A stretch of 64,000 nucleotides of DNA from positions 1 to 64,000 of the forward strand of contig NZ_CP095065.1 in assembly GCF_022921055.1 (NCBI RefSeq), given 5' to 3'. Of the stretch, positions 1 through 10,374 are shown piece by piece. Each line of letters opens with the position of its first letter. Position 1 is the stretch's first letter. A model generated the notes under the pieces. The model saw only the letters and a program-made list of their open reading frames with translations, made no database searches and was not told the origin of the DNA. The position numbers and the translations under genes are program-made. The stretch is from Hymenobacter volaticus (GTDB lineage: Bacteria; Bacteroidota; Bacteroidia; Cytophagales; Hymenobacteraceae).

Positions 1-253
1 ACTGGGAAATGCTTCGCAGAGAAATCCCGCCTTCGACGCCCTGCAGACCCAGTTAATGGGCCGCGCCATCGCTGCGCAGGCTGACCGGCTGCACATGGCC
101 ATTAGTTCAACCGCCGAAGAGAAGTACCAGGTCTTCCTCCGCTCCTTTCCCGATTTTCATAATCGCGTGCCCTTGCACATGGTGGCCTCCTACCTAGGGC
201 TCTCGCGCGCGAAACGCTGAGCCGAGTCCGCAAGCACCATGAGCTACACTAGG
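1..253 (+). pseudogene. C-terminal remnant of Crp/Fnr-family regulator
   Basis: The gene enters from outside the window. Joined across two shifts, the product matches the C-terminal third of the Crp/Fnr regulators at 23900-24478 and 37758-38336 in this window (FDALQTQL, then DRLHMAIS, then VPLHMVASYLGLSR and the end of the HTH). Two indels break it: one base is missing near position 28 (CCG-GCC read as CCGCC), and two extra bases near 207 (repeated CG) bring a stop at 218-220 inside the recognition helix. It lies just upstream of a broken SDR on the same strand, the same regulator/SDR pairing seen three more times in this window. Confidence 0.75.
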
Positions 254-417
254 TAGCTAGCCACCCTTTTATTCGTACTGGCCAGCACCCTAGCCAGTGG
301 CTGTGATAAATGTCACGGTTATTTCTGTCAAATGTCCTCTTTCTAGGCCTAGCCGCGCGCTGAATTTTGCAGGGTCAGCTGAACGAACAGCTGGCGTACT
401 CAGAACCAGCGTACGCT

Positions 418-1306
418 ATGTCAAAAAACATTTTAATTACCGGACCAGCAGCGGCTTTGGCAAGCTGATGGTGCTTTCCCTGTCGGAGCAAGGCCACAGC
501 GTCATCGCCGCGATGCGCAACACCACCAGTAAAAACGCCGCGGTTGCCCAGGAGCTGGCCGCGCTGCCTAACGTGGAAGTGGTGAGATGGATATCACCCG
601 CGACGAGTCGGTTCAGCAGGCCGTCACGTCGACCCTCGAAAAGTATGGTCATTTAGACGTCCTAGTCAATAACGCGGGCATCACCGGGTTTGGGCTACTC
701 GAGGCGACCTCGATTGCCCAGATGAAAAATCTGTTTGAGGTCAATCTGTTCGGCGTGGTACGGGCCTATCAGGCAGTGTTGCCGTCGATGCGAGCACATA
801 AATCGGGGCTGATTATCAACATCTCCAGCGGGTTTGGCGTGGTGGCGACCCCCTTTGTTGTGCCCTACCAAATGACCAAGTTCGGGCTGGAAGCCCTCAC
901 AGAAGGCATCCGGCACGAAGTGAAAGGGTACGGCATCGAAACCGTATCCGTATTGCCCGGACCATTTCCGACGGAAATAGGGGCCAAAGCCGCCAGCTAT
1001 GGGCCGGACCGGCCGGAAGTAGTAGCGGCGTACGGACCGGCTATGCAAACGGCCCTGGAGCAGTTTGGCGGCATCATGGAGGGGAAAATAACCGAGTACC
1101 GCATGGATGCCCAGGAGGTAGCTGACGCGGTTTCCCGGCTTATCGCGATGAAAGATGGCACCCGTCCTTTCCAGACGACCGTTAACCGAATGACGGCCGA
1201 CTTGGAACAAGAGTACGCCGACTCCAAAAACCCTTTCAAAACCATTTGGATGGAGCGAATGGGTGGGGTGCGTATTGACCAGTGCTGGGTGAGCCTTAAG
1301 CGCTAG
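418..1306 (+). pseudogene. Short-chain dehydrogenase/reductase (SDR), two frameshifts
   Basis: Classical NAD(P)-dependent SDR of about 295 residues. The start ATG at 418 opens MSKNILITG; the Rossmann motif becomes TGASSGFGK if one G is restored near 445. A second missing G near 588 joins VEVV to MDITRDESV. After it come NNAG (about 670), the Ser of NISSGFG (about 825) and the YxxxK of YQMTK (about 868), so all catalytic parts survive. Both breaks are single-base losses in G runs, so the gene may be intact in the living cell. It sits 165 bp after the Crp/Fnr remnant. Substrate unknown. Confidence 0.8.
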
Positions 1307-1333
1307 CGGGTGCTAAGGCTTAGATGGTAAGCG

Positions 1334-1383
1334 AACAACTCATCAGACTAGGGGACCAAGTCTCCAAATTCTGATGAGTTGTT
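1334..1383 (+). terminator. Hairpin after SDR gene
   Basis: Perfect 14-bp inverted repeat, arms 1334-1347 (AACAACTCATCAGA) and 1370-1383, 22-nt loop, 28 bp after the SDR stop. There is no clear T run, so termination is inferred from position. Confidence 0.5.
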
Positions 1384-1448
1384 ATGCTTTAATCATTTTA
1401 TAGCTACATAGCTAAGCCCCATTCGCTTTTTAGCATCTAATTACCCTC

Positions 1449-1797
1449 GATAAGGGGCCCTTATCAGGCGTAGAAATTATAAGAGCTACTAAACTGGTGC
1501 GGAAACAGCAGGGCCTTTAACCCGCTTTCAGGAGGCAGAGCTCGAAAGAGGGGCGCGTCAACCCGTCCTGATTATACGCCCACCATCGCCTGCTACCCCT
1601 ACTACTCTATCTGAGTGCAGGCGCGCTGTTAGCTCCGGTGGTGACCGGTCAATTGGCTGGAAACCGCGTTTCAGTCGACCCTTACCGCTCCGCGCTTTCA
1701 GGCGCGGTAACGGATGGAAAAAGGAGTATCCCCCTCGCGCATCCGGAGCAAAAGGGAGTATCCTCGTTTCATCCGGAGTAAAAAGGAGTATCCCCGG
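1449..1797 (+). repeat. Non-coding dispersed repeat, copy 1
   Basis: About 350 bp that matches 17778-18133 in inverted orientation. It begins with the palindrome GATAAGGGGCCCTTATC (1449-1465). A well-conserved middle follows; the run around 1543-1575 is nearly identical in both copies. It ends with three GGAGTATC-type boxes at about 1723, 1755 and 1785, each after an A-rich stretch. Copies diverge immediately left of the palindrome, marking it as the element end. No reading frame is conserved across the copies. Confidence 0.75.
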
Positions 1798-1898
1798 CGT
1801 TTTTACGCCTTAAATCGCCTTTTTATATTTGAGTAAGTGTATAACTTGCTGAATATCAGTTAATTGTATACTTTCCTGCTGTAACGTCGTGCCGGCCC

Positions 1899-2320
1899 TT
1901 ACGCCAACGGGGCGTCGGCTAACGAATCCGCGGTAAGGCGGGAGTGGTCTTCCCATGCACGACGACCTGAAGTTGCGCCGCTCAACGCCTCGGCCGCGGC
2001 TTCGGCGGCCTTCGCTAGCTCGCCTTTGGCGAGATAGAACTCAATGAGCTGAAACTGCTCGCGGAAGTAGGCCTGCTGCTGCGCGAAGGACTTGGCCTGC
2101 AACGCGGCTTGAAAATACTCGTCTAGCAATTCCTGATGCACCTCCTCCCGCGCTGATAGTGCGCCTGAACGCGGCCGCCTCGGCGGCCCCGCGTCAGGAC
2201 CAGTTGGCGGGCATAGGTGTTCACCAGTACGCCGGCGCGGGCGGCTTCTTCTTTGAGCAGGGTATAGTCGGGCACCGGCAACTTGAGGCCGATCTGGGGC
2301 AGTTCTTCTTTGCGAGGCAT
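1899..2320 (-). CDS. Small ribbon-helix-helix-like protein, frameshifted
   Basis: Reads from ATG at 2320: MPRKEELPQIGLKLPVPDYT, then ARQLVLTRGRRGG. This resembles the N-terminal DNA-binding end of ribbon-helix-helix or MobC-type accessory proteins. The frame is lost near 2160 and resumes in another phase with a helical, Ala/Glu/Gln-rich tail (EEVHQELLDEYFQAALQ to DSLADAPLA) ending at 1899, about 140 residues in all. The long hairpin at 2351-2428 lies directly upstream and repeat copy 1 directly downstream. Assignment to a mobilisation or plasmid-type protein is a guess from sequence style and context. Confidence 0.5.
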
Positions 2321-2350
2321 ACACCAAAGGTCCGCACTTTCGGGCCCTTA

Positions 2351-2428
2351 CCCAACCAATACGCGCACGAGTACCCTCCGGTCTGTCCATGCGCTGACCG
2401 GAGGGTACTCGTGCGCGTATTGGTTGGG
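2351..2428. repeat. Very long perfect hairpin (33-bp arms)
   Basis: Arms 2351-2383 and 2396-2428 are perfect complements, separated by a 12-nt loop (2384-2395). It lies between the starts of divergent genes (minus gene starting at 2320, plus gene starting near 2621), so it is not a simple terminator for either. Confidence 0.9.
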
Positions 2429-2620
2429 CTTGGGTTCGGCCGGAACTAGCGCACCCATTTTTCCCTGGCGCTGTAACGAATGACGCGCTCCCCCAGTAGT
2501 CCGCTGACGAACCGAGATGCAGATACGTTCTGCTCTCGAGATAAGGCCGCGTTTCGAACGAGCTAGTAGGCCGTATCTTTCTATTCGTTCTCCTTTTCCC
2601 CGTCCTACTCGACCCACCTG

Positions 2621-4018
2621 ATGAGAATGCCTTCTCTTGCTTCTGCTCCTGCTGCCCACAAGCTGGCTCGGCGCATGCACCATCGTCTCGGGTACCGACC
2701 GCCAAGGCCAGACCTGGGCGATGAACAACGAAGACTTCTTCCATACTGCCTCCAACTATGTGAACGTCTTTCCCGCTCAGGATAAAAGACGCTGGCTATA
2801 TCACCCTTACCTACGGTTCGGCGCAGAGTAGCGTGCAAGGAGGGGTGAATGAAGCCGGCTCTTTTTCGACATCAACGCGTTGCCCCCGCCCCAGAACTAT
2901 AAGCTCAGCGTGGGCAAACAGCCCTTTCCCCACGGCAATATGCTCGAATATATGCTCGAGCACTGCCAAACGGTGCCGGAGTTTTTGGCCTTGTGGGACA
3001 CGTACTACTTGCCGGGCCTAGGCGACCAGATTCATCTGGCCGATAAGGAGGGCAATCTGGCCGTTATTACCCGGATACGATTCTGCGTGCGACCAAGCAG
3101 CTCACCTCCACCAACTTCAACGTGTGTGCCACCGGGGCGCAGAAGCAGAGCTGCTGGCGCTACCCGCTGGCGCAAGCATTGCTGGCCAAGGACGGCGTCA
3201 GCCACGCCAACTTCGTCCAGATTGCCGCTGCCACCTCCCAGCGGGAGTTTACCACGTCGGTCTACACCAACATCCACAATCTCGCCACCGGCGAAATCTG
3301 GTTTTACCTAGCGGAAGAGTACCAAACGCCTTGGCATACGAGTGTACCCGCCTTACTCAAACAAGGCCCACGCCATATCCTGTTAGCCAGCCAATTTCCC
3401 CACAATGCGAGCCGCCGCCTGGCGCAGGTGATGCAAACGACGGGTAGCGCCGCCGCGGTCCACCGCTTTTTAGAAGAAGAAGACTCCTTCAGTGCCAGTG
3501 AAAAGGAGTCGCAGTTACGCCTGGCCTTTTTAGATAACTTCTATATCGAGAAGGATTTCGCCAACGCCCGCGTTCTGTTTCCCTTTGGGAGCAGTATATG
3601 TACACCAACCAGCGCCTGGACAGCACGGAAGTGCAGTTTACCAAAGCCGAGGTTTTGGCCGTCAATGGCCAGAATCAGGCCGCGATTCAGGTGTTAGCGG
3701 CCGTGCAGAAACCGAGTTGGAAAACCACGGCCCTCTTAGCCAATCTGCGCGATACAGAAGAGGCGAACGCCGTCATTGACTTACCCGGGTATGCGCCGCC
3801 AAGCCGTGGTGGTGGAGATCAAAGGCGACTACAATTTCTTGCGCGTCATGCAGAAAACGCCCACCGGGTGGCGTTTACGGGTAAAGTCGGACCGGAAAGA
3901 AGTAAAGTATTGCTTCTACATCAAGGGCAAGCGCGTTATAAATCCAGCGCAACCCATCGTGGAGCAGCAGGAAACGGCCAAAGGGGATTTTGCTTCGTTC
4001 AACACGCTCCAGCTGTAG
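2621..4018 (+). pseudogene. Choloylglycine-hydrolase-like Ntn hydrolase, multiple frameshifts
   Basis: Secreted linear-amide C-N hydrolase family protein (penicillin V acylase/bile-salt hydrolase fold), about 460 residues. A hydrophobic signal stretch (LLLLLLPTSWLGA) leads straight to a Cys, in CTIVSGTDRQG, which would be the Ntn nucleophile, followed by WAMNNED. Later pieces in successive frames are GVNEAG..FFDINALPPPQNY, LEYMLEHCQTVPEFLALWDTY, the core NIHNLATGEIWFYL and a C-terminal extension ending VEQQETAKGDFASFNTLQL. Breaks fall near 2790, 2848, 3085, 3590 and 3780. Most look like single lost bases, but the number makes real decay possible. Substrate unknown. Confidence 0.65.
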
Positions 4019-4513
4019 GGTGGCTCTTTTCCTACCCGTCTCTCTACGGCCGCTAGGTTCGGCAGCAAGCATCTGCTAGGAGCTGTGCGCAACACCCCAG
4101 CAAAGTAAAACCCGCGCCTGATTGTAGACTGCTTGCCGGGGCAAAGCGGACAGCAAGCCAGCTCGTCTACTTGCTCCCCTCAGAGCTCTACTTCCCTTAT
4201 CTAGCAAACCCGCTTTTCAACGAAACGGCCGCTAAAGGGGAAAGAGGGCGCACCAGCTTCTGTCGTAGAGTGAACCTGAAGTAGCTAACACTGGAAGGCG
4301 AAAGGGTACACACCAGTACCTTGTGCCGTGGCCGGTAGAGTGAAGTAAAACTTGTCGCTTGATGTCCGAGAAGCAACTTTATGTAAAGCAGTTTCTTCAG
4401 AAATGTAGAAGATAGTATTTAGATGTGCTCTTCGTTCCGTCTAACTTAGGCTTATGGCAGCAAGGCTAACTTTCGTTAGGCCTGTTGTTGCAGTCGAAGC
4501 GGTACAGTTTACC
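4019..4513. other. Gene-free spacer with inverted-repeat motif
   Basis: No supportable gene. It holds TGTCCGAGAAGCAACTTTAT at 4363-4382, the same motif as the right terminal repeat of the small cassette at 16192-16607 and as 31391-31405. Confidence 0.5.
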
Positions 4514-5033
4514 ATGGCCCACGATCTTGCTACCCTCAAAGCCCATTTTCTCTCGAGCGATTGGACCATTAGTGAGCCGGCGCTCGATGCCCTGATCTCC
4601 CTGGCGAGCCGGAGGTGTTGGATTTCTTACTCGCCCTGCTCGATCAACCCGATGTGTTGGTTCGCAACCGAGCTTGTATTGCCTTGCATGAGATCGGCGA
4701 TAGCCGGGCCGTCCCGGCGCTCCTGCAGGCGATTCGCAAACCAGAGAATGAGGCATATCGCGGCAGTTTGGTGTACGCGCTGGAGTATCTGGATTGCCAG
4801 CACTTACTACCTGATCTGTTTGACTTACTGTTTTATGGCGATTCCGAGGTGCAAATGGGCGCCAAACGCATCTTAGACCACCAATCCTTTACCTTCCGGG
4901 CGATGATCTCTACGCCATAAAAAGTAAATGGGAGGCTATTCGAGGGCAGTTAGAACAACGAGTGAATCCCTTTACGACCACCGAAGAGATCCAGGCGTGT
5001 GTAAACGGCTTTCTGGCCTATTTGCGCGAGTAA
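4514..5033 (+). CDS. HEAT-repeat protein, two frameshifts
   Basis: About 170 residues starting MAHDLATLKAHFLSSDWTIS. It contains tandem HEAT-type helices: EPEVLDFLLALLDQPDVLVR, then ACIALHEIGDSRAVPALLQA, then YALEYLDCQHLLPDLFDLL. The frame changes near 4607 (one G missing in CTGGCGAG) and near 4900; the tail SKWEAIRGQLEQRVNPFTTT continues to the stop at 5033. HEAT proteins of this size are helical scaffolds and often sit among immunity-type genes; the role here is unknown. It is the first gene of the small-orphan island. Confidence 0.65.
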
Positions 5034-5089
5034 CAGAGTCCGAACTGTAAGCCGACCATCAGCCAAGACTATTACCCCCTACTTTCCTT

Positions 5090-5416
5090 ATGCATGCTTT
5101 TTTGAAGGCCAAAGAACGGGAGCTGAGCATCCTCAAAGATGATTACACGGAGCTCTGGTTTTTAGGGGCCGAAATCCATACGCTCTATCCAGAGGCGTCC
5201 TTGCCAGAATTACAGCAGGTGACGCAGCATGAGCACGTCATCCGTGACCTGATGCGCGAGCAAGCCGTCCAGCTACTTGATCCTGGCACAGAGTTACCAG
5301 TCTCTAGTAGTGAGGAGCGCGTCCGCGAGATGACCGGAACCTTGTTTCCCGGCATGAACCGACTCCCCACGATTGGCGATGGTATCTGGTTGGGAATACT
5401 CCCCACGCACGAATAG
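5090..5416 (+). CDS. Hypothetical protein (108 aa)
   Basis: Intact frame starting MHAFLKAKERELSILKDDYT, 56 bp after the HEAT gene on the same strand, so possibly co-transcribed. It is soluble, acidic and mostly helical with no signal peptide. No family recognised. Reading frame and codon use look genuine. Confidence 0.55.
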   Translation: MHAFLKAKERELSILKDDYTELWFLGAEIHTLYPEASLPELQQVTQHEHVIRDLMREQAVQLLDPGTELPVSSSEERVREMTGTLFPGMNRLPTIGDGIWLGILPTHE

Positions 5417-5439
5417 GCCATGGCGAAAGAGCCAAGTCT

Positions 5440-5466
5440 ATTAAACATAATTCGACTTATACGACA
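5440..5466 (+). repeat. AT-rich spacer motif, copy A
   Basis: ATTAAACATAATTCGACTTA followed by TACGACA. It recurs with one gap and few changes at 10879-10906. It sits about 105 bp upstream of the next plus-strand gene, so a promoter role is possible. Confidence 0.55.
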
Positions 5467-5570
5467 CTTATTATGAACTGCCCCTCCTGCTCAACGCGTG
5501 ACGCCAGCAGGCTGCCCTCACTTGAGACGCAACTTTATCTGCACTCTATCCAGCTACTTTTCTCCTCCTT

Positions 5571-6452
5571 GTGCTGCTGTTGAGTAGCTGTTCCCCTTCG
5601 GCTGCCGAACTCGAGCGGTATCGCTCCCTCGATGAAACCTTGCAACCGCTCAACGCCGCGGCCTGGCAAGCCACTTACCTGACGGTGAAGGGAATAGAGG
5701 CAAACACCGAAATGAGCCGATTTCAGCGGGCGGATGTGACCTTGCTGCAGCAGGCGCAGGCGCAACATGCCCGCACTACGCGCTCTTAGCCACCTTGGAT
5801 TCTATGCGCCACATGCTGCTGCAAGCCACCGGCAATGAGCAGGGCTTAGCGGAGTTAGATGCCCATCGTACGGTGACCCAACTCTTGTTTGCGCATGGGG
5901 CGGCGCTCGCTTTACAACAAAAGCTCACCACCTATGCCCATTCATTTCAGGTGAGCACACGGGGCTTCCAGTATTGTTTCGCACCCCGACGCAGCTGCAG
6001 CAACTTTACCACGATGCGCCCTTAGTCGCCGTGTTAGCTTGGCTTTCCCAGGCGAAAGCCGAAGTCCTGCGCGTACACGCCACGGGTCTGCAGCCCTTAG
6101 CCGCTAAAGTGGGCGCAACGCCGACTTTAGCGGCTATGACTTTGCCTCGGCCGTCGCCGAAACGCGGACCATCGCGGCCGGCGACACGTACCGAGCCACT
6201 CTGTTCTTGTCGCACTCGCTTCCTGCTGTCGTTTTAGAAGGCATGCGCGTCAATGGCCGGCCGATTGCCCTGGACCGGTTAGGACGCGGAAAGGTCTCGT
6301 TTCCAGTACCCCGTTCCGCTACCGGAAAAGCTGACAGCGTCACGGCCCATTGGACCGGTACCATCCGGGCCTTGATCGGTACGCGCTCCGACTCGTTCAC
6401 GATCCGCGTGCCGTATACCATTGTCAATCCGTTGAACCGGTCAGATAAGTGA
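5571..6452 (+). pseudogene. GldM-like lipoprotein, several frameshifts
   Basis: The frame opens with a lipobox-like LLLLSSC near 5571 and a helical N-terminal part (ELERYRSLDETLQPLNAA). It continues in shifted frames: LDSMRHMLLQATGNEQGLAE, then RTPTQLQQLYHDAPLVAVLAWL. The C-terminal part, GDTYRATLFLS..MRVNGRPIALDRLGRGKVSFPV..IRVPYTIVNP, resembles the helical domain plus first Ig-like domain of gliding-motility protein GldM. Full GldM is larger, so this is a short GldM-like relative or a degraded copy. The start is uncertain: the lipobox frame uses GTG and the true ATG may be upstream in another frame. Breaks fall near 5780, 5980 and 6130. Confidence 0.45.
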
Positions 6453-6584
6453 GTAGAGCGTAGGCTCGTCAGCAGAAGACAAGCAGGCTAAGGGGAAAAG
6501 ACACTTTATAAGAATATAATTTTACTGGTGTTAAAGTGCTAGAATGCAACCAACTCATTCCTTAGATAAGTTGCTTAACATAAT

Positions 6585-8078
6585 TGGTGTGGCTGTTGCA
6601 AAAGTCAACTCCTGGTGGGATTTAAGTGTTAGTGACTCATGCTTGGCTTTCACCCGATCCAGACGTCGCTGATCAAATTGGTCCCCGCTCACCACTTTTA
6701 CCAGCAACTACTGCAGACGGTTGATTTCAACTTTGTGCGGCCCTGTTCGCGCCTTTTTACAGCGCAGGCGGTCGGCCCTCGCTCGATCCCGTGGTGTTTG
6801 TCAAGCTGCTCTTGGTCGGCCACTTGGAGAATATCACCTCCGATCGCAAACTCCTGGAACTGGCGCAATTGCATCTGGGTATCCGTGCCTTTTTGGGCTA
6901 TGATCTGGCCCAGCCCTTGCCCTGGCATAGTACCGTCTCGCGAACGCGGCAACGCTTACCGGTCTCCGTCTTTGAAGCTTGCTTTACGCACATTGTCGGG
7001 TTGTGCATTCAGCAGGGCCTGGTCAGCGGCCATACTCAAGCCGTTGATTCCGCTTACATTAAAGCCAATGCCTCCATGAGCCGGCTCCAGTCCAAGCGTT
7101 CAAGGACCTCCACGCAGGCGACAACCAACGCAGCCCCGCCAACGCCCCATGCATCACCGCTTCGGTGGACCGCTTGCAGCATATCCAACGCTTTCATGCC
7201 GCCATCCGCAAGGCTGCCCCGACCAAAAGCGGACGACTCGTTAGCAACCTGACCCACTACAGTCCGGCGGATCCAGAGGCCCGCATTTGCTTCAAAACGG
7301 GCAAGGTTCGCCAGTTGGCCTACACGGCTAGCGTGAGCGTCGATGTGGCCAGCACGTGATCACGCACATTCACGCAGACTTGGCTGACTGGCGCGACAGC
7401 CGGTATTTGCTGGCCATTGTAGACGCTACGCAGCAACGGTTAAACGGCTTCGCGCTGGCCATGACTACTGTTATCGCGGATGCCGGCTACAGCTCAGGGG
7501 AGAACTACGAGCAGCTGGAGGAACGTGGTCTGACCGGCTATATTCCGGCCCATGGCAAATACAAAGTCGAGCACGCCGGCTTTACTTACGATGCGGCCCG
7601 TGACCGCTATACCTGCAGCCAGAGTAAGCAGCTGACGTTTGACAAGGTGTTCGTCGATGCGCAGGGTAATCCTAAGAAACGCTACATGGCCAAGGCCGCC
7701 GAGTGCAAGGTCTGTCCGCTGGCGGCACAATGCAAAGGCAAGAAGGCCCGCGAGAAACGGCTACATCATACCCCTACAAAGCTCATTATGAGCGCATGCT
7801 CGCGCGGTTGGCCACGCGGGTTGGTCAACGGATGCGGCGACTACGCGCGTCAACCGTCGAACCCGTACTGGGCAGTTTGATCACCTACTATGGCTTGCGC
7901 CACCTCAGCAAGAAGGGCCAAGCAGGAGCCGCCAAAGTCCTGTACATAGCCGCGATGGCCTATAACTTGAAGAAGTGCCTGCGCTTTCACGCCTGCCAGC
8001 CGGGCAATAGCGTGATCTCCCTACCAGCACCCGGGCCCGTTCGTTGGCTCATACTCTACTTTTGCAACAGCCACTGGT
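6585..8078 (+). mobile_element. IS1182-type insertion sequence, complete ends
   Basis: Bounded by 17-bp inverted repeats GTGGCTGTTGCAAAAGT (6589-6605 and complement 8058-8074) and flanked by a 4-bp target duplication TGGT (6585-6588, 8075-8078). Removing the element and one TGGT restores ACATAATTGGTGTTATAA, which is found uninterrupted, on the other strand, at 14911-14932. It carries one transposase gene, which is frameshifted. Confidence 0.85.
6639..8057 (+). pseudogene. IS1182-family transposase, frameshifted
   Basis: DDE transposase. The N-terminal domain reads MLGFHPIQTSLIKLVP, then SLDPVVFVKLLLVGHLENIT and LPWHSTVSRTRQR. The catalytic half has AVDSAYIKANAS (first Asp), ADAGYSSGENY (second Asp) and a zinc-like CKVCPLAAQC before RARLATRVGQRMRRLRAS-type helices and GLRHLSKKGQAGAAKVLYIAA. 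The frame is lost near 6748, 7110, 7353 and 7770. Each break is restorable by one base in a C or G run except the ambiguous stretch at 7090-7170. The exact stop is unclear because the last open frame runs through the right inverted repeat. Residues match the truncated copy at 41 kb closely. Confidence 0.8.
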
Positions 8079-8254
8079 GTTATAACCGACACTCAGGAAA
8101 AATAATAAAATGGTTGCCGATTTTAGAGTGCGTTGATTTTGTGTCTTGCTAATTTCTAAGCTGACACTTATGCTCGTGATGAGGCGCTATGAATGATGCT
8201 CTTTCCTCATCATCTCCATCGAATCTATGATCGTAAAACTGCGGGCATCAACCG

Positions 8255-8992
8255 TCACAAACTTGCCAGCCCAATGCCCCATAGGTACCTAGCAGGCCAG
8301 TGCCCAAACCGCTTCACTTTTCGCTTTCGATCCCACCAGAAGAAGCTGGTCTTATCCTGGTAGGAAGCGTAAAAAATAAGATTGCCGTAACTCGGAGACA
8401 GGGCGTGCGACCCTTCAAAGTCTCGGGGTGTGGGCTGTTGTAAGACTCGAAAGTCGGTCAAGCGCACCTCCAGCAACGGAAAGTCGGTGTAGCTATAGGC
8501 CAGGATGCTATCCTTGCCCAGTTTACAAAGCGCATAACAATGCAACATCCAGTAGGAATACTGCGAGTTAAGGCCGTAAACCCGTTCGCCATCCAGCCCA
8601 AACACGGCGACGCCATCACTGCTCGGCTTTTTCCCACTGACTATGCCGGAGTCCTGATAGGAAATCACAATCCGATCGGCGTGAACCAGCACCTGCTCGA
8701 TGTAGTCACCTGCATCAAAGCAGCGCACCAACTCACCGAACGGGTTGAAAATATAGCCGTTACTGGGGGAGTAAGCCCCGGCATCAATGACGACGAAGTG
8801 TCCGGCCTTTAGGTCTCGAATGCGTGGCGCTTTAAACGTTCGTGGCAGCGGCAGACGGGACAGGTTTCCCCCCACGTTTTGCCACACTTCTCCATTGCTG
8901 AGCAAAGCAATATAGTTGCCGTCTTCGTCGGCATCTAGATAGAGAATCTCATGCTTGCCACAGTCGAGCGGATAGGTGGTAGAGAAGGCCAT
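8255..8992 (-). CDS. Hypothetical beta-propeller-like protein (245 aa)
   Basis: I take the internal ATG at 8992 (MAFSTTYPLDCGKHEILYLD) because the upstream 47 codons are Arg/Ser-rich, unlike the rest, and would overlap the divergent gene at 9132. The body is a run of short beta-strand blocks with Asp/Gly turns (DADEDGNYIALLSNGEVW, FVVIDAGAYSPSNGYIF, GVAVFGLDGERVYG), suggesting WD- or NHL-like blades. No signal peptide. Possibly an immunity-type or cytosolic sensor protein; function unknown. Confidence 0.6.
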   Translation of the reverse strand: MAFSTTYPLDCGKHEILYLDADEDGNYIALLSNGEVWQNVGGNLSRLPLPRTFKAPRIRDLKAGHFVVIDAGAYSPSNGYIFNPFGELVRCFDAGDYIEQVLVHADRIVISYQDSGIVSGKKPSSDGVAVFGLDGERVYGLNSQYSYWMLHCYALCKLGKDSILAYSYTDFPLLEVRLTDFRVLQQPTPRDFEGSHALSPSYGNLIFYASYQDKTSFFWWDRKRKVKRFGHWPARYLWGIGLASL

Positions 8993-9131
8993 CAGCTGAA
9001 AGATACTACGGCAGCTGGAAACGGAATAAGGTGCACGACGGCTAGTATATCTAAACCGTAACGTTTGTTGAACGGTGCTCGAAAAGACGTTACGAGCTAT
9101 GTATCCTCTACAACCATCTTCTTTATAGTCC

Positions 9132-9528
9132 ATGCCGGATCATCTACAAGCGTTTCTGACCGCGTTTCTGGCCAAACGCTACCAACAGCGTACGGAAGCG
9201 AACCAAAAGCCTCAAAAAGGCAACCCATGCTTGGCTTGGATAACTTGTCCGCCGCTTAGATCTGCGCTACTGTACTCAACTGCCTAAAGGCAGTAAGCAA
9301 GACGATATAGCCTTCGTGCGGCAAGCGCTCAACCCCTATCACGTAACCACGTGTTATGTGCTTTCTGCTTACGAGCCGTTCCATGCGCGCACCATGCGCC
9401 TGGACGAGGCGCTCGAAGTCATTGTGGGCGAGAGCAACACGACCATCCTTTCCTTCTTACCCGGCAAGGTAGCCTACTTCGAAGGGCACGCGGTTGGTGA
9501 CCGGTACCTGTGTGTACGCCAAGACTAG
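9132..9528 (+). CDS. Hypothetical protein, frameshifted
   Basis: Starts MPDHLQAFLTAFLAKRYQQR at 9132 and ends in another frame with FHARTMRLDEALEVIVGESN and VAYFEGHAVGDRYLCVRQD at 9528, about 130 residues. Frames change in the poorly defined stretch 9170-9250. The clean end of the frame and the divergent layout with the gene at 8992 suggest a real gene. Family not recognised. Confidence 0.4.
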
Positions 9529-9740
9529 GGCCATCGAATGCTTTGCTTTTTTGACCGCACAATGCTTCTAACCTTAACCATAAATGAGCACCAGCTCTGT
9601 TACTTGCTTGGATAGCTCGCGTTCCAAGAGATTTTAGTCATTTGGCATTTTACAAACGTGCGTTGAACAACTGTCCAATTAAAGGGGAGCGTCTTCGCCG
9701 CTATTTAAGTAAGCCCACACCGGTTTAGGGCCGCGTTACC

Positions 9741-10253
9741 TCAGGGAGTAGCGCGGGGCTGCTCAGCCAGAAATTGGTCGATGCTCGTGCCGGTTCGTTT
9801 ACTGCCTGCCAGCCACTCGGGCCGCCATTCGGTTAGGCGCTCACTGCGCACGCGCAAGAACACGTCCTGTTGCGGTTCGTCCACATACTCTTGTTGCCGC
9901 ACGAGCACACAGGGCGCTTGCGCGCCGGCGGTCCGGGTGGAAAAACTGCATGCACTTGGGTAGTCCGCAAATGCGCGGTAGTATTCTCCCTCCTGTCGGG
10001 TAGACACCCACACGCGGTATTCCAGCACATCATCATAAAAATACCCCCCGCCGGAGCAGGTGCGGGCGGGGTAGGTACCGAGCCGAGAAACGTCCACGGC
10101 CTGGGGGAAGCTGTTTGTCGAGTTGGCACCCCATTGCACTTGCAGGGCGGAATCTGGAGGGGACGTACAGCTCGTGCCTAGGGTCGTGAAGCTGAGCAGC
10201 ACAGTTACTAGCTGGTTGCTCAGCTTCTGTCCTAGTGGAATTGCCCGTATCAT
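9741..10253 (-). CDS. Putative lipoprotein (170 aa)
   Basis: An N-terminal hydrophobic stretch (NQLVTVLLSFTTLGTSC) ends in a lipobox-like LGTSC near residue 29, so the protein is predicted to be lipid-anchored. The mature part has further Cys residues (TCSGGGYFYDD, SACSFSTR, APCVLV) that could form disulfides, and beta-rich segments. The C-terminus is TSIDQFLAEQPRATP. No family recognised. Confidence 0.55.
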   Translation of the reverse strand: MIRAIPLGQKLSNQLVTVLLSFTTLGTSCTSPPDSALQVQWGANSTNSFPQAVDVSRLGTYPARTCSGGGYFYDDVLEYRVWVSTRQEGEYYRAFADYPSACSFSTRTAGAQAPCVLVRQQEYVDEPQQDVFLRVRSERLTEWRPEWLAGSKRTGTSIDQFLAEQPRATP

Positions 10254-10349
10254 CGGCTCAAGATAGAAAACGAAATCGCTTTCCGCTCGCTATGCGCACT
10301 AGCAAGGCTTGATAAGGGGTTCACTAGTGATTCGAACGCAATACAGCCT

Positions 10350-10374
10350 GTTCGAAATGATCTCTATTTCGAAC
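10350..10374 (-). terminator. Hairpin between two minus-strand genes
   Basis: Arms GTTCGAAAT (10350-10358) and ATTTCGAAC (10366-10374) with a 7-nt loop, followed by a second weaker stem near 10398-10420. Position downstream of the gene ending at 10517 fits a terminator. Confidence 0.35.

Noticed and set aside
1899..2744. 281-codon minus-strand frame
   Set aside because: Only its last ~80 codons match the small gene; the rest runs through the long hairpin and opposite the Ntn-hydrolase start.
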